Positions 35,037-43,186 of a stretch of 64,000 nucleotides of DNA are shown here, piece after piece (within the stretch, counting starts at the first letter, position 1; every line of letters starts with the position of its first letter). The DNA is taken from NCBI GenBank assembly GCA_963745975.1, contig CAVUZJ010000001.1, positions 1-64,000 of the forward strand, written 5' to 3'. Origin of the DNA: JAKAWQ01 sp963745975 (GTDB taxonomy: Bacteria; Pseudomonadota; Alphaproteobacteria; Acetobacterales; Acetobacteraceae). Both the position numbers and the translations under genes were made by a program. The notes beneath the pieces are model-generated. The model had not been told where the DNA came from. It saw nothing but the letters and a program-made list of their open reading frames with translations, and did no database searches.

Positions 35037-37243
35037 TGAGCCCGCGTCTCTCCCGCCGCCTACTGCTTGCCGCCGGCGGCGGCCTCCTCGTCTCTTCCGC
35101 CCTCCCATCCTCTCGCGCCGCCGCCGCCGCCGGCGCCGCGAAGCTCCCCGGCAGCCTCGAGACCACCCCTCTCCTCGACGCCTGGATCCACATCCGCCCG
35201 GACGGCGCCGTCACCGCCTTCACCGGCAAGGCCGAGCTCGGCCAGGGCCTCAAAACCGCGCTCATCCAGATCGTCGCCGAGGAGCTCGACATCGCCCCCG
35301 CCCGCGTCCGCCTCGTCACCGCGGACACCGCCCGCACGCCCAACGAGGGCTTCACCGCCGGCAGCCACTCGATGCAGGACAGCGGCACCGCGCTCCTCAA
35401 CGCCGCCGCCCAGGCGCGGCTCCTCCTGCTCGCCGAGGCCGCCGCCCAGCTCAACGTCCCCGCCGCCTCCCTCACGGTCGCCGACGGCCTCGTCCGCGCC
35501 CCCACCGGCGCCACCCGCACCTACGCCACCCTCGCCGCCAGCCTCTCGCTCCACGTCCGCGCCAAGCCCACCGGCGGGCTCAAGAATCCCGCCACCTACC
35601 GCGTCATCGGCACCTCGATGCCGCGCGTCGACCTCCCGGCCAAGCTCACCGGCGGCGCCGCCTTCGTCCAGGACCTCCGCCTTCCCGGCATGCTGCACGC
35701 CCGCGCCATCCGCCAGCCGAGCCCCGGCGCCATCCTCCTCCGCGCCGACACCGAAGCCGTCGCCCGCCTGCCGGGCGTCGTCAAAGTCATCCGCGAAGGG
35801 AGCTACCTCGCGGTCGCCGCCACGCGCGAGTTCCAGGCGATCCAGGCGATGCGGGCACTCGCCGCCTCCGCCCAATGGCAGGAAACGGCAACGCTCCCGA
35901 ACGAATCCCAAATCCCCGCCCTCATCCGCTCGCTCCCCGCCCGCGACATTCCCGTCCTCGCCTGGTCCAATCCCGCGCCCCCGCCCGTCAAACGCCTCGC
36001 CGCCCGCTACACGCGCCCCTACCAGATGCACGGCGCGATCGGCCCCTCCTGCGCCGTCGCCCTCCTCGCCGAGAGCGGCCTCACCGTCTGGACCCACACC
36101 CAGGGCGTCTTCCCCCTCCGCAACGCCCTTGCCCAGCTCCTCCGCCTGCCGCCCGCCCGCGTCCGCTGCATCCATCTCGAGGGCTCCGGCTGCTACGGCC
36201 ACAACGGCGCCGACGACGTCGCCGCCGACGCCGCCCTGATCGCCCGCGCGCTCCCCGGCCGCCCGATCCGCGTGCAATGGATGCGCGAGCAGGAGAACAC
36301 GAGCGAGCCCTTCGGCCCGGCCATGGTCGGCGAAATCTCGGGCGCCCTCGATGCCGAAGGCCGCATCGTCGATTGGGACTACGGCGTCTGGAGCAACACC
36401 CACAACCGCCGCCCGACCGTGGGCGGCCTCCTCCTCCAGAACGCGGCCCTTCCCAACCCGCTCCCGATCCCGCCGCCCGCCCCGATCCCGATGCCGGAGG
36501 GGGGCGGCGACCGCAACAGCAACCCGATCTACGCGCTCCCCAACGCGCGCGTCGTCTATCATTTCATCCCCGAGATGCCGCTCCGCGTCTCGGCGATGCG
36601 CGGCCTCGGCGCCTATCTCAATGTCTTCGCAATCGAGAGCTTCATGGACGAGCTCGCGCACGCCGCCGGCGCGGATCCCGTCGCCTTTCGTCTCCGCCAT
36701 CTCACCGATCCGCGCGCCCGCGAAGCGATCGCGCTCGCCGCCGACCGCTTCGGCTGGTCCAATCCCCTCCCGCCCGGCCAGGGCCGCGGCTTCGCCTTCG
36801 CTCGCTACAAGAATCTCGGCGCCTACTGCGCGATCGCGCTCAGCCTCTCGGTCGAGCACGAAACCGGCGAGGTCCGCCTCGGCCGCGCCGTCGCCGCCGT
36901 GGACAGCGGCCAGGCGATCAACCCCGACGGCATCCGGAACCAGATCGAGGGCGCGATGATCCAGTCCGCGAGCTGGACCCTCTTCGAGGAGGTCCGCTTC
37001 GACCGGACCCGCATCACCAGCGCCGACTGGAGCGCCTACCCGATCCTCCGCTTCCCCGCCGCCCCCGAAAGCCTCGACGTCCACGTCATCGACCGTCCCG
37101 GCCTTCCCTTCCTCGGCACCGGCGAGGCAGGGCAGGGGCCCATGGCCGCCGCCATCGCCAACGCCCTCGCCGACGCCACCGGCGCACGCCTGCGCGCCCT
37201 CCCGCTTTCTCCCGCCCGCATCAAAGCCGCAATCGGCGTCTGA
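35036..37243 (+). CDS. IorB-like molybdenum aldehyde dehydrogenase large subunit
   Basis: 735 residues. N-terminal LSRRLLLAAGGGLLVSSA is a Tat-type signal, so the enzyme is exported folded. Molybdopterin-binding features: TGKAELGQGLKTAL (about 60-75), GSHSMQDSGTALLNAA, QMHGAIGPSCAVAL, GCYGHNGADDVAADAAL and the C-terminal GTGEAGQGPMAAAIANAL holding the catalytic glutamate. With the two preceding subunits it forms a periplasmic dehydrogenase feeding electrons to cytochromes. Substrate not deducible; an aldehyde (possibly furfural-like, given the furoate-type cluster at 57.8 kb) is speculation. Confidence 0.88.
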   Translation: MSPRLSRRLLLAAGGGLLVSSALPSSRAAAAAGAAKLPGSLETTPLLDAWIHIRPDGAVTAFTGKAELGQGLKTALIQIVAEELDIAPARVRLVTADTARTPNEGFTAGSHSMQDSGTALLNAAAQARLLLLAEAAAQLNVPAASLTVADGLVRAPTGATRTYATLAASLSLHVRAKPTGGLKNPATYRVIGTSMPRVDLPAKLTGGAAFVQDLRLPGMLHARAIRQPSPGAILLRADTEAVARLPGVVKVIREGSYLAVAATREFQAIQAMRALAASAQWQETATLPNESQIPALIRSLPARDIPVLAWSNPAPPPVKRLAARYTRPYQMHGAIGPSCAVALLAESGLTVWTHTQGVFPLRNALAQLLRLPPARVRCIHLEGSGCYGHNGADDVAADAALIARALPGRPIRVQWMREQENTSEPFGPAMVGEISGALDAEGRIVDWDYGVWSNTHNRRPTVGGLLLQNAALPNPLPIPPPAPIPMPEGGGDRNSNPIYALPNARVVYHFIPEMPLRVSAMRGLGAYLNVFAIESFMDELAHAAGADPVAFRLRHLTDPRAREAIALAADRFGWSNPLPPGQGRGFAFARYKNLGAYCAIALSLSVEHETGEVRLGRAVAAVDSGQAINPDGIRNQIEGAMIQSASWTLFEEVRFDRTRITSADWSAYPILRFPAAPESLDVHVIDRPGLPFLGTGEAGQGPMAAAIANALADATGARLRALPLSPARIKAAIGV

Positions 37244-37415
37244 AGAAGCCGGACGGCCCCGCTTGCCGCACACGAACCCCGGGCCAGCTCACGAACCCAT
37301 CCCTCGCGCCCGGGCCGGAACGACGCATCGCCGAGCAGCCGGAGCGCCTGCGCACGGAAGTGGCCGAGCGGCCCGAATCCCGCCACGTGAGGTGACCGGC
37401 CCCGCCGCCCCAAAC

Positions 37416-37502
37416 GTCAACGACGTCGTCTGTGACAGCGATTGGGAGGCGCAGTTCGGCCGCCTCGTCGCCAGCCTGGTCCGAACCGCCATGGCCGCAT
37501 GA
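37416..37502 (+). pseudogene. Possible remnant of a type III-like restriction helicase C-terminus
   Basis: The translated stretch VNDVVCDSDWEAQFGRLVAS resembles, from memory, the conserved DSDWEA-E-F-RV segment of type III-like restriction subunits. Nothing else of the large helicase (over 900 residues) is present, and the frame ends at 37502. It sits at the left border of the accessory gene patch. Weak evidence: a single 20-residue similarity. Confidence 0.3.
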
Positions 37503-37530
37503 AGGCCTTGGGGACAGACGAGGGCGCGTG

Positions 37531-37743
37531 ATGAAGCTCCAGTACTACCCCGAGACCGACAGCCTGTACATCGAGCTCAAGCCCGAGCCCGGCGCGGAGG
37601 TGCAGGAGATCGCGGACGGCCTGAATGTCGACCTGAACGAAGCGGGCGAGGTCGTTGGCCTCGACATCGACCGCGCCTCCCGTCGGCTCGACCTCACGAC
37701 GCTCGAGATCACTTCGCTCCCCCTTGGACACGCCCCCCCATGA
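37531..37743 (+). CDS. DUF2283 family protein
   Basis: 70 residues: MKLQYYPETDSLYIELKP, then ADGLNVDLNEAGEVVGLDID. This is the compact DUF2283 fold (YDPEADALYI...D-G-VVGIEI). Family function unknown; members often sit beside toxin-antitoxin modules. Here the stop overlaps the start of the nucleotidyltransferase gene (ATGA), so the two are co-translated. Confidence 0.8.
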   Translation: MKLQYYPETDSLYIELKPEPGAEVQEIADGLNVDLNEAGEVVGLDIDRASRRLDLTTLEITSLPLGHAPP

Positions 37744-38060
37744 CCGCCCCCCTTGTCCCACCCGAGCTGCTCGACCGCGTCGTCGCGTATTTCCACCCGC
37801 GGAAGATCATTCTCTTCGGCTCCCGCGCTCGCGGCGAGGCAGGACCTGACAGCGATTTCGACCTTCTCGTCGTCGTCGATGACGACACGCCGCGCGAGAA
37901 GGTGACACTGCGGGCCGGAGTCGAGTCCCGACGGGGTTTCCACGAACCGACGGACGTGATTCCCGTGCGCGAGGAGAGGTTCCGGCAAAGGGCGCAAATA
38001 CCGGGAACGCTCTCGCGTGCCGCCACGCTTGAGGGAATCGTCGTCTATGAGCGGAGATGA
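37740..38060 (+). CDS. MNT-type nucleotidyltransferase (antitoxin-like)
   Basis: 106 residues with the minimal nucleotidyltransferase signature LFGSRARGEAGPDSDFDLLV (GSRARG at 27-32, aspartates 39 and 41) and a further acidic site near residue 73 (EPTDVIPV). Such proteins partner HEPN toxins and can AMPylate them. The HEPN gene overlaps by 14 nt. Complete and intact. Confidence 0.85.
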   Translation: MTAPLVPPELLDRVVAYFHPRKIILFGSRARGEAGPDSDFDLLVVVDDDTPREKVTLRAGVESRRGFHEPTDVIPVREERFRQRAQIPGTLSRAATLEGIVVYERR

Positions 38061-38376
38061 CCCCACAGGGCTTTGGAACGAGGTTCCGGCGCGGCTCCGC
38101 GTAGCGGAGTCGGACCGCCAGGCGGCCCGTCGTTGCCTGGCACGCGACCCCCCACTCGCCGATGGCGCCGCATTTTACTGCGAGCAGGCCGCCGAGAAGC
38201 TGCTTAAGGGCTCCCTCGTGCGGGCGAATATCGGCTTCCGCAAAACCCACGACCTCAGCGGGCTTGCTGCGTCCGTCATTGCCAGGTTTCCCGCCGTCGA
38301 GGGACTGGCAAGACCGATAGAGCGGTGGACCGCCTGCGGCGTCGTCTACCGCCACCCGACCGAGAGCGAGCCCTAG
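38047..38376 (+). CDS. HEPN-domain protein (toxin-like), C-terminus short
   Basis: 109 residues from ATG at 38047. HEPN features: AFYCEQAAEKLLKGSLV (about 45-61) and RKTHDLSGLA (about 67-76), the four-helix core. The frame stops soon after VVYRHPTESEP; typical HEPN partners continue for another helix after the RYP-like motif, so the last helix may be lost. An R-x4-6-H RNase motif is not evident. Together with the MNT gene it forms a MNT-HEPN pair. Confidence 0.8.
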   Translation: MSGDDPTGLWNEVPARLRVAESDRQAARRCLARDPPLADGAAFYCEQAAEKLLKGSLVRANIGFRKTHDLSGLAASVIARFPAVEGLARPIERWTACGVVYRHPTESEP

Positions 38377-38474
38377 CCCGAGCCCGTGATGCCCGAGTGA
38401 CGTTGCCATTGACCGCACCGCCCTCGGGAAAAATCGGGTAGTGTCTCAGTTTGAAATTGAGACGCGCGTGGCGA

Positions 38475-38681
38475 TCAGCGGGCCGGCGTAGCGGACACTT
38501 GGCGCCCCTTGTCGTTGTAGGTGAAGATGAAAGAGCCGCGCTGAATGTTCACCGTGCCTCCAGTGTAGCCTTTTAGGCCGTCCCCGGGCGCCGTCCCCTT
38601 AGGCTGAGTAAAAAGTTGATGTCCCTTCTCGTCATAGACGAAGACGAATGCGCCTTTTTCGACCGCGTTACCGATCGCCAT
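38475..38681 (-). CDS. Small hypothetical protein with two tandem beta repeats
   Basis: 68 residues with an excellent ribosome site (GGGAGGAG, 7 nt before ATG at 38681). It begins MAIGNAVEKG and contains two similar units, KGAFVFVYDEKGHQLF (about 9-24) and RGSFIFTYNDKGRQVS (about 48-63), separated by a glycine-rich linker with GLKGYTGGTVNIQ. I recognise it as a recurring uncharacterised small protein in Proteobacteria; no function is known to me. Divergent from the gene at 38756. Confidence 0.7.
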   Translation of the reverse strand: MAIGNAVEKGAFVFVYDEKGHQLFTQPKGTAPGDGLKGYTGGTVNIQRGSFIFTYNDKGRQVSATPAR

Positions 38682-38755
38682 TTTATTTCTCCTCCCTCGA
38701 TGTTGAAGCTGATCAGTCCCGGTCGCATGCTTACCGCCAAGCAGGAGCGGAGTCG

Positions 38756-39079
38756 ATGCCGAAAGGACCCCGAGGCGAGAAGCGCCCCGCCGACGTAATC
38801 GGCGCAGCAGTGAAGGTCATGCGGATCGCTACCGGCGAAGAGCCGGACGACCGGGAGGATGTTCCCGCGCTCTGCCAACGCTACGACAAGGCCGTCGCCG
38901 CTGAGGAACTTCAGGCCTGCAAGCTTCTGGTGAAACCTGACCATAGCGCCACGCTAACCTGCGAGGACGGCGACGGGTACGTCGTTCTCGCAAAGGCGTT
39001 GGAGTTCACCGACTTCCCGCTCCCGGAAATCGCGCTCTGGCTCGCCAACGGCACCATCTACCTGCCGAGCGAGCACTGA
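38756..39079 (+). CDS. Hypothetical protein starting with MPKGPRGEKRPADVIG
   Basis: 107 residues from ATG at 38756, with GGAG about 9 nt upstream. The N-terminal 25 residues (ADVIGAAVKVMRIATGEE) match a widespread short alphaproteobacterial protein of unknown function. The remainder (ALCQRYDKAVAAEELQAC, then LPEIALWLANGTIYLPSEH) is not the tail I expect, so this may be a fusion or an unusual variant. A strong hairpin terminator follows at 39088. Confidence 0.6.
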   Translation: MPKGPRGEKRPADVIGAAVKVMRIATGEEPDDREDVPALCQRYDKAVAAEELQACKLLVKPDHSATLTCEDGDGYVVLAKALEFTDFPLPEIALWLANGTIYLPSEH

Positions 39080-39087
39080 CCAAGACC

Positions 39088-39111
39088 GGGGCCGCGCCCG
39101 TGCGCGGCCCC
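39088..39111. terminator. Strong GC hairpin between convergent genes
   Basis: GGGGCCGCGC-ccgt-GCGCGGCCCC, a perfect 10-bp stem with 4-nt loop, 9 nt after the stop at 39079 and between two convergent genes. It could serve both directions. A short pyrimidine run (GCTTCTC) follows on the plus strand. Confidence 0.65.
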
Positions 39112-39235
39112 GCTTCTCGCAGCCGTGGGGATACGAATCGAGAACCACGATGGGCCCACTATGTTCTATCCCGTTACTTTTCGGGCTGCGCCTGCGCAGG
39201 ACTTTCCAAGCTCAACGCGCACGCGCGGTTCCGCC

Positions 39236-40249
39236 TTATTCCCACCGCTGGCTTCGGAGACCTTCTGCGATCTTCGCCAGCGGGCCCTCGGCACCGCCCG
39301 CAAGATACTTGCGAAGGTCGAAGTACCGGTGCCCCATAATACCGCCCGGGCTCGATTTCAGGAACAAGGTCTCGCGCATCTCGTCACATAGGAAAAATTG
39401 GTGCCCCGACGCGATGTCCATTTCCTCCCGATCCATTGCCTCCGCCGACGCCGTAGTCATTCGGTCTCGCTCTTCGTTGGTCAACGGCACCGTCTCGCTC
39501 ACCACACGCCCGTCCTCGAGTTCGGCCTCAACAACCTTGACAATGGTCCCGATGTACCGCACCGCCTTGTCGTAGTAGACACCCAAGTAGCGCGCTTTGC
39601 GACGCGACCAACTTGCGGGACAGAAATACAATCGTTGCTCGTGGTTGATGTCGTGGGACTTGCCGCAAGGCGGCGCAAACAGGGTCCATTTGTCCACCGG
39701 CAGTAGGCCGTCCTCGCTGCAAAACTCCTCATAGTCCGTTACCAAGGCGTGCATTTCCTCGTCGTAGTCGTTGAGGCACTCCCGCGCGGCCGCGATCAAG
39801 TCCTCGAAGGTAACGGGGACCATAAACACATTTTTCGCAGTTGCGTCAGCGACGAGCTTTTCCCAATTGGTACCTTTGATCTCAGCGCGCTCTGGACTCA
39901 AAAGGATGAGGAAGCCCCCGTCCGACTTCGCAAAGCCCATCAGATGACGGCTCAATTGCTCGCCATCGAAGGCATCGGCGCTTCGCTTAGTTTCAATTGC
40001 GATCCGCAGGCTGTCCTGGGAAAGGTAGCCGTCAACAACACCCGCGCCCGTTCCGACCTGTTGTTTGATCTGAAGCCCGAGCTCCAACGCTCTGCCAGCC
40101 TCCGTGATGGCGTCGCGGAGAAGTTTTGAAAGAAACCTTTCGAATTTGAAGCGGTTGTAGTTGTAGAGCCGATGCAGAAAGAGCAAGGCATTGTTCGTCT
40201 CGAAGTTTTCCCGCTGTGAATAACGAGGAAAATAATGGATCTGAGTCAT
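39236..40249 (-). CDS. Uncharacterised protein with PD-(D/E)XK nuclease-like motif
   Basis: 337 residues from ATG at 40249 (MTQIHYFPRYSQRENFETNN). Residues 66-88 read GTGAGVVDGYLSQDSL and IAIETKRS, giving D73 and E86-T-K88, the spacing and strand-loop pattern of a PD-(D/E)XK nuclease core preceded by helices. The C-terminal two thirds match nothing I recognise. Composition is less GC-extreme and codon use looks unlike the flanking catabolic genes, suggesting transfer. A stand-alone nuclease or defence role is inferred. Confidence 0.65.
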   Translation of the reverse strand: MTQIHYFPRYSQRENFETNNALLFLHRLYNYNRFKFERFLSKLLRDAITEAGRALELGLQIKQQVGTGAGVVDGYLSQDSLRIAIETKRSADAFDGEQLSRHLMGFAKSDGGFLILLSPERAEIKGTNWEKLVADATAKNVFMVPVTFEDLIAAARECLNDYDEEMHALVTDYEEFCSEDGLLPVDKWTLFAPPCGKSHDINHEQRLYFCPASWSRRKARYLGVYYDKAVRYIGTIVKVVEAELEDGRVVSETVPLTNEERDRMTTASAEAMDREEMDIASGHQFFLCDEMRETLFLKSSPGGIMGHRYFDLRKYLAGGAEGPLAKIAEGLRSQRWE

Positions 40250-40678
40250 CCCGCGCCTCCTCGCCGGACACAAAGTCGAGCAATCTGCTGTTTGCGCCGA
40301 GCCGCCCCGGCTCGCCAGCAGCCTAGTTGTTGGTGGCAGGCACTGGAACAGTCTTTGGCCGGGATTCCCCGAATAGTCGTCGATTACGCCCCTTCGTAGC
40401 CGACCGTAGTCGTCTCTGGAGCCTTTTCACAAGGATTCCATCGGTCACGGCCCGGTGACCTCTCTGCCGCGGTGCAGCGAAGGTGCAAATGGCGGGTCTT
40501 CCGATCCACAGCCCCGGTTCTTTCGCGCGCGTCCCCCACGGACAGACGCGCTGGCCAGCCGAGACGGCGATCCTCAACATCGGGCCGGCGGCCGCTCTCG
40601 TGGCCCTTGCTACACAACACCGGGGAAAAATCGCATGGCCCGGCAATGCCCCGCAAACATCGCCAACGCGCCCCGCCC
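40250..40678. other. Intergenic region between nuclease-like and GntR genes
   Basis: About 430 nt, non-coding by eye. It separates the start of the minus-strand nuclease-like gene from the end of the minus-strand GntR gene. No repeat, RNA gene or clear promoter recognised. Confidence 0.45.
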
Positions 40679-41359
40679 CTAATCCCCCCTCAGTCCGCAC
40701 ATCAGATTCTTCCGCGCCCGCGCGATATGCGCGCGCATCAGCGCCTCCGCCCGGTCCGGATCCCGCCGCTCGATCGCGTCGAGAATCTCGAAATGCTCCG
40801 CGATCGCCGCCACATGCCGCTCCGGCACGACCGCGGAACGAAACCGCGAAAGCCGGATCAGCGAATAGAGATCGCGGCACAAGAACTCCTCGAGCCAGCG
40901 GTTGCGGCTGCCGCGAACGATCTGCGCATGAAAATCCTTGTCCTGCGTGCCGTGCACGAACGCGTCCCCAAGCCCCGCCCGCTCCACCCGCCCGCGGAAC
41001 TCCACGAGGCTCTCGCGCAGCCGGCGCGTCTCCGAAAGCGTCATGCACTCCGCCGCCTGGCGGCTCGCCATCCCCTCCAGCGCCTCCCGCATCACCAGCA
41101 GCTGCTCGAAATCATCCACCGTGAGCGAAACGACGCGCACGCCCGAGAACGGCGTCCGCTCCACCAGCCGCCGCCCCTCCAGCGTTCGCACCGCCTCGCG
41201 CAGCGGCCCGCGCCCGACCCCAAGCTCGGCTGCAAGCGCCTGCTCGGAAAGCCGCTGCCCGGGCCCGATCGCGCCCGTGAGGATCGCCGCCTCGAGTTGC
41301 TGCACCGCACGGTCGACGAGCGCCCGCGTGCCGGCCACTCCGGAGGCTTCGTCCCTCAT
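40679..41359 (-). CDS. GntR-family regulator, FadR/FCD subfamily
   Basis: 226 residues from ATG at 41359. The winged helix (about 10-75) contains GPGQRLSEQALAAELGVGRG and REAVRTLEGRRLVE. The FCD effector domain follows, with metal/ligand histidine positions in QDKDFHAQIV and AEHFEILDAIERRD, and A-AHI-A near the end. Divergent from the HD/lyase operon, which it probably controls. Confidence 0.88.
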   Translation of the reverse strand: MRDEASGVAGTRALVDRAVQQLEAAILTGAIGPGQRLSEQALAAELGVGRGPLREAVRTLEGRRLVERTPFSGVRVVSLTVDDFEQLLVMREALEGMASRQAAECMTLSETRRLRESLVEFRGRVERAGLGDAFVHGTQDKDFHAQIVRGSRNRWLEEFLCRDLYSLIRLSRFRSAVVPERHVAAIAEHFEILDAIERRDPDRAEALMRAHIARARKNLMCGLRGD

Positions 41360-41429
41360 CTCGCCTCGCCCCGCTTCACCCCGTCCGTCCCGCCTCCATG
41401 AGCCTCGCGCCCCATCCCGGCCCGCCCTG

Positions 41430-41457
41430 TTGACAATCCTAGCATATTGCCGACAAT
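41430..41457 (+). promoter_or_regulatory. Candidate promoter with direct repeats upstream of the HD/lyase operon
   Basis: TTGACA (41430-41435), 16-nt spacer, GACAAT (41452-41457). The octamer GACAATCC is repeated at 41432-41439 and 41452-41459, one copy on each promoter element, so it could be a GntR-family operator. About 145 nt upstream of the HD gene start. Confidence 0.4.
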
Positions 41458-41601
41458 CCGCCGCTCGTCCACACCCCCCGGTCCATGCTGGCCGGCCCAA
41501 CCGCACGACACCCCTCCCACCCGGCTCCGCGCGCCGCGCGGCGCCTCCATCCAAAAAATCCTCTGCCGGCCTGGCATCAACCGGCAACGCACGGAGCGAC
41601 T

Positions 41602-42165
41602 ATGCAGCAGGTCCAGGAATCAATCGAGGTCGCCGCGCTTTTTCCGGAGCTCGCCGATATCGCCGACCCCAAGCTCCGCGAGGCGGTCGTCGCCACCTGG
41701 CAGGACCTCTGGAAGATGAGCCCCTGGAAGCGGATCGAGGAGGTCCCGACCTCCACCGAGATCCCTTACCCCACGCTCCCGCACAACCGCTGCGTCCTCG
41801 AAATGGCGCTCGCCGTCGCGGACGCGTTCGAGCGCCACCACAACCTCAAGGTCAACCGCGACTATCTCATCGCCGCCGCCATCCTCCAGGACGCGAGCAA
41901 GGTCGTGGAGTTCGAGCGCGGCCCGGACGGCGAAACCGTCGCAACCGAGCTCGGCCGCTTCTACCCCCACGCCTTCTGGGCCGCGCACATCGCACTTCGC
42001 CACGGCATCCCCGACGAGATCGCGCACGTCCTCCTCACCCATACGCCGCAGGCCGCGAAATTCCCAAGCACGCTCGAAGGGAAAATCCTCTACTACGTCG
42101 ATCAGATCGACGTCATCGGCATCCACAAGGACCGTTGGCGGAAAGAGCTCTTCATCACGAAGTGA
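41602..42165 (+). CDS. HD-domain-like protein with altered HD motif
   Basis: 187 residues, ATG preceded by GGAG. HD-superfamily layout: first His in LPHNRCVLEMAL (H61), then AAAILQDASKVVEF where the signature HD should occur as L-H-D-x-SK; here it is Q96-D97. Later histidines (H123, H129, H147) and D167/D170 in YYVDQIDVIG are in place. Loss of the HD histidine would be expected to weaken metal binding, though a single C-to-G change (CAC to CAG) could explain it. Operon head for the two lyase genes and the transporter. Confidence 0.72.
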   Translation: MQQVQESIEVAALFPELADIADPKLREAVVATWQDLWKMSPWKRIEEVPTSTEIPYPTLPHNRCVLEMALAVADAFERHHNLKVNRDYLIAAAILQDASKVVEFERGPDGETVATELGRFYPHAFWAAHIALRHGIPDEIAHVLLTHTPQAAKFPSTLEGKILYYVDQIDVIGIHKDRWRKELFITK

Positions 42166-42206
42166 GCCACGCCGCCTACCCCCAACGAACCGGGAGAACG
42201 GACGAG

Positions 42207-43139
42207 ATGAGCAAGTCCCAGACGCTGCGCACGCTGATCAATCAGCCCGAGATCCTCGTCATGCCCGGCGTGTTCGACGGCTTCAGCGCCCGCCTCCTCG
42301 AACCCTCGGGCTTCGCGGCCGGATTCCTCTCCGGCGCCGGCATCAGCGAGGCGAGCCTCGGCCTCGCGGACGTCGGCATCCTCGGCTTCGAGGAGAATCT
42401 CCGCGCCGCCCGCGCGCTCGCCGCCGTCTCTGCCCTCCCGCTCATCGCGGACGCCGACACCGGCTACGGCAACGCCGTCAACGTCCATTTCACCGTCCGC
42501 GGCTTCGAGCGCGCGGGCCTCGCCGGCCTGATGATCGAGGACCAGGTCTGGCCCAAGCGCTGCGGGCACATGAAGGGCAAGGAAGTGATCTCCGCCGAGG
42601 AGGGCGCGGAGAAGATCCGCGCCGCCGCCGAGGCGCGCGACGATCCGGACTTCCTCATCATGTCCCGCACCGACGCGCTCGCCACCCACGGGCTCGACGA
42701 GGTCATCCGCCGCCTCAACCTCTACGCCGAGGCCGGCGCCGATCTCCTCTTCGCCGACGCCGTCCTCACCGTCGAGCATATCTCGGCGATCGTCCGCAAC
42801 GTCCCGCGCCCGCTTTGCGTCAACATGGGCTTCGGCATCCGAAGCCGCGCGACAACGCCGCTCCTCTCCGCCCGCCGGCTCGAGGAGCTCGGCGTCGCCG
42901 TCGTCATCTATCCCCGCCTGCTCACCGCCGCCGCCATCCAAGGCATGAAGAACGCAATCGCGGCGCTCAAGGAATCGCTCCGCACCGGCGCCACGGTCGA
43001 TCGCCCGGACCTCCTCGTCTCCTTCGAGGAGCTCAACGAGCTGGTCGGCATCAAGGAGCTCGAGCGCCTCGAGCAGCGCTACCTCACGCCCGATCAGCTC
43101 CGCCACAAATACCAGCCCATCGCCGAACCGGCCCGCTGA
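42207..43139 (+). CDS. Isocitrate lyase / PEP mutase family lyase 1
   Basis: 310 residues, SD GGAGAACGGACG before ATG. Family features: VMPGVFDGFSARL, magnesium site ADADTGYGNAVN (about 85-96), IEDQVWPKRCGHMKGKEV with the active-site cysteine, and MSRTDA. This is the branch that contains methylisocitrate lyase, 2,3-dimethylmalate lyase and oxaloacetate decarboxylase. The specific substrate cannot be fixed. Followed after 47 nt by a paralogue. Confidence 0.85.
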   Translation: MSKSQTLRTLINQPEILVMPGVFDGFSARLLEPSGFAAGFLSGAGISEASLGLADVGILGFEENLRAARALAAVSALPLIADADTGYGNAVNVHFTVRGFERAGLAGLMIEDQVWPKRCGHMKGKEVISAEEGAEKIRAAAEARDDPDFLIMSRTDALATHGLDEVIRRLNLYAEAGADLLFADAVLTVEHISAIVRNVPRPLCVNMGFGIRSRATTPLLSARRLEELGVAVVIYPRLLTAAAIQGMKNAIAALKESLRTGATVDRPDLLVSFEELNELVGIKELERLEQRYLTPDQLRHKYQPIAEPAR

Positions 43140-43186
43140 CACGCCGCTTCACTCGCCACCACACCGCCACGAACGGAGAAAACGCT

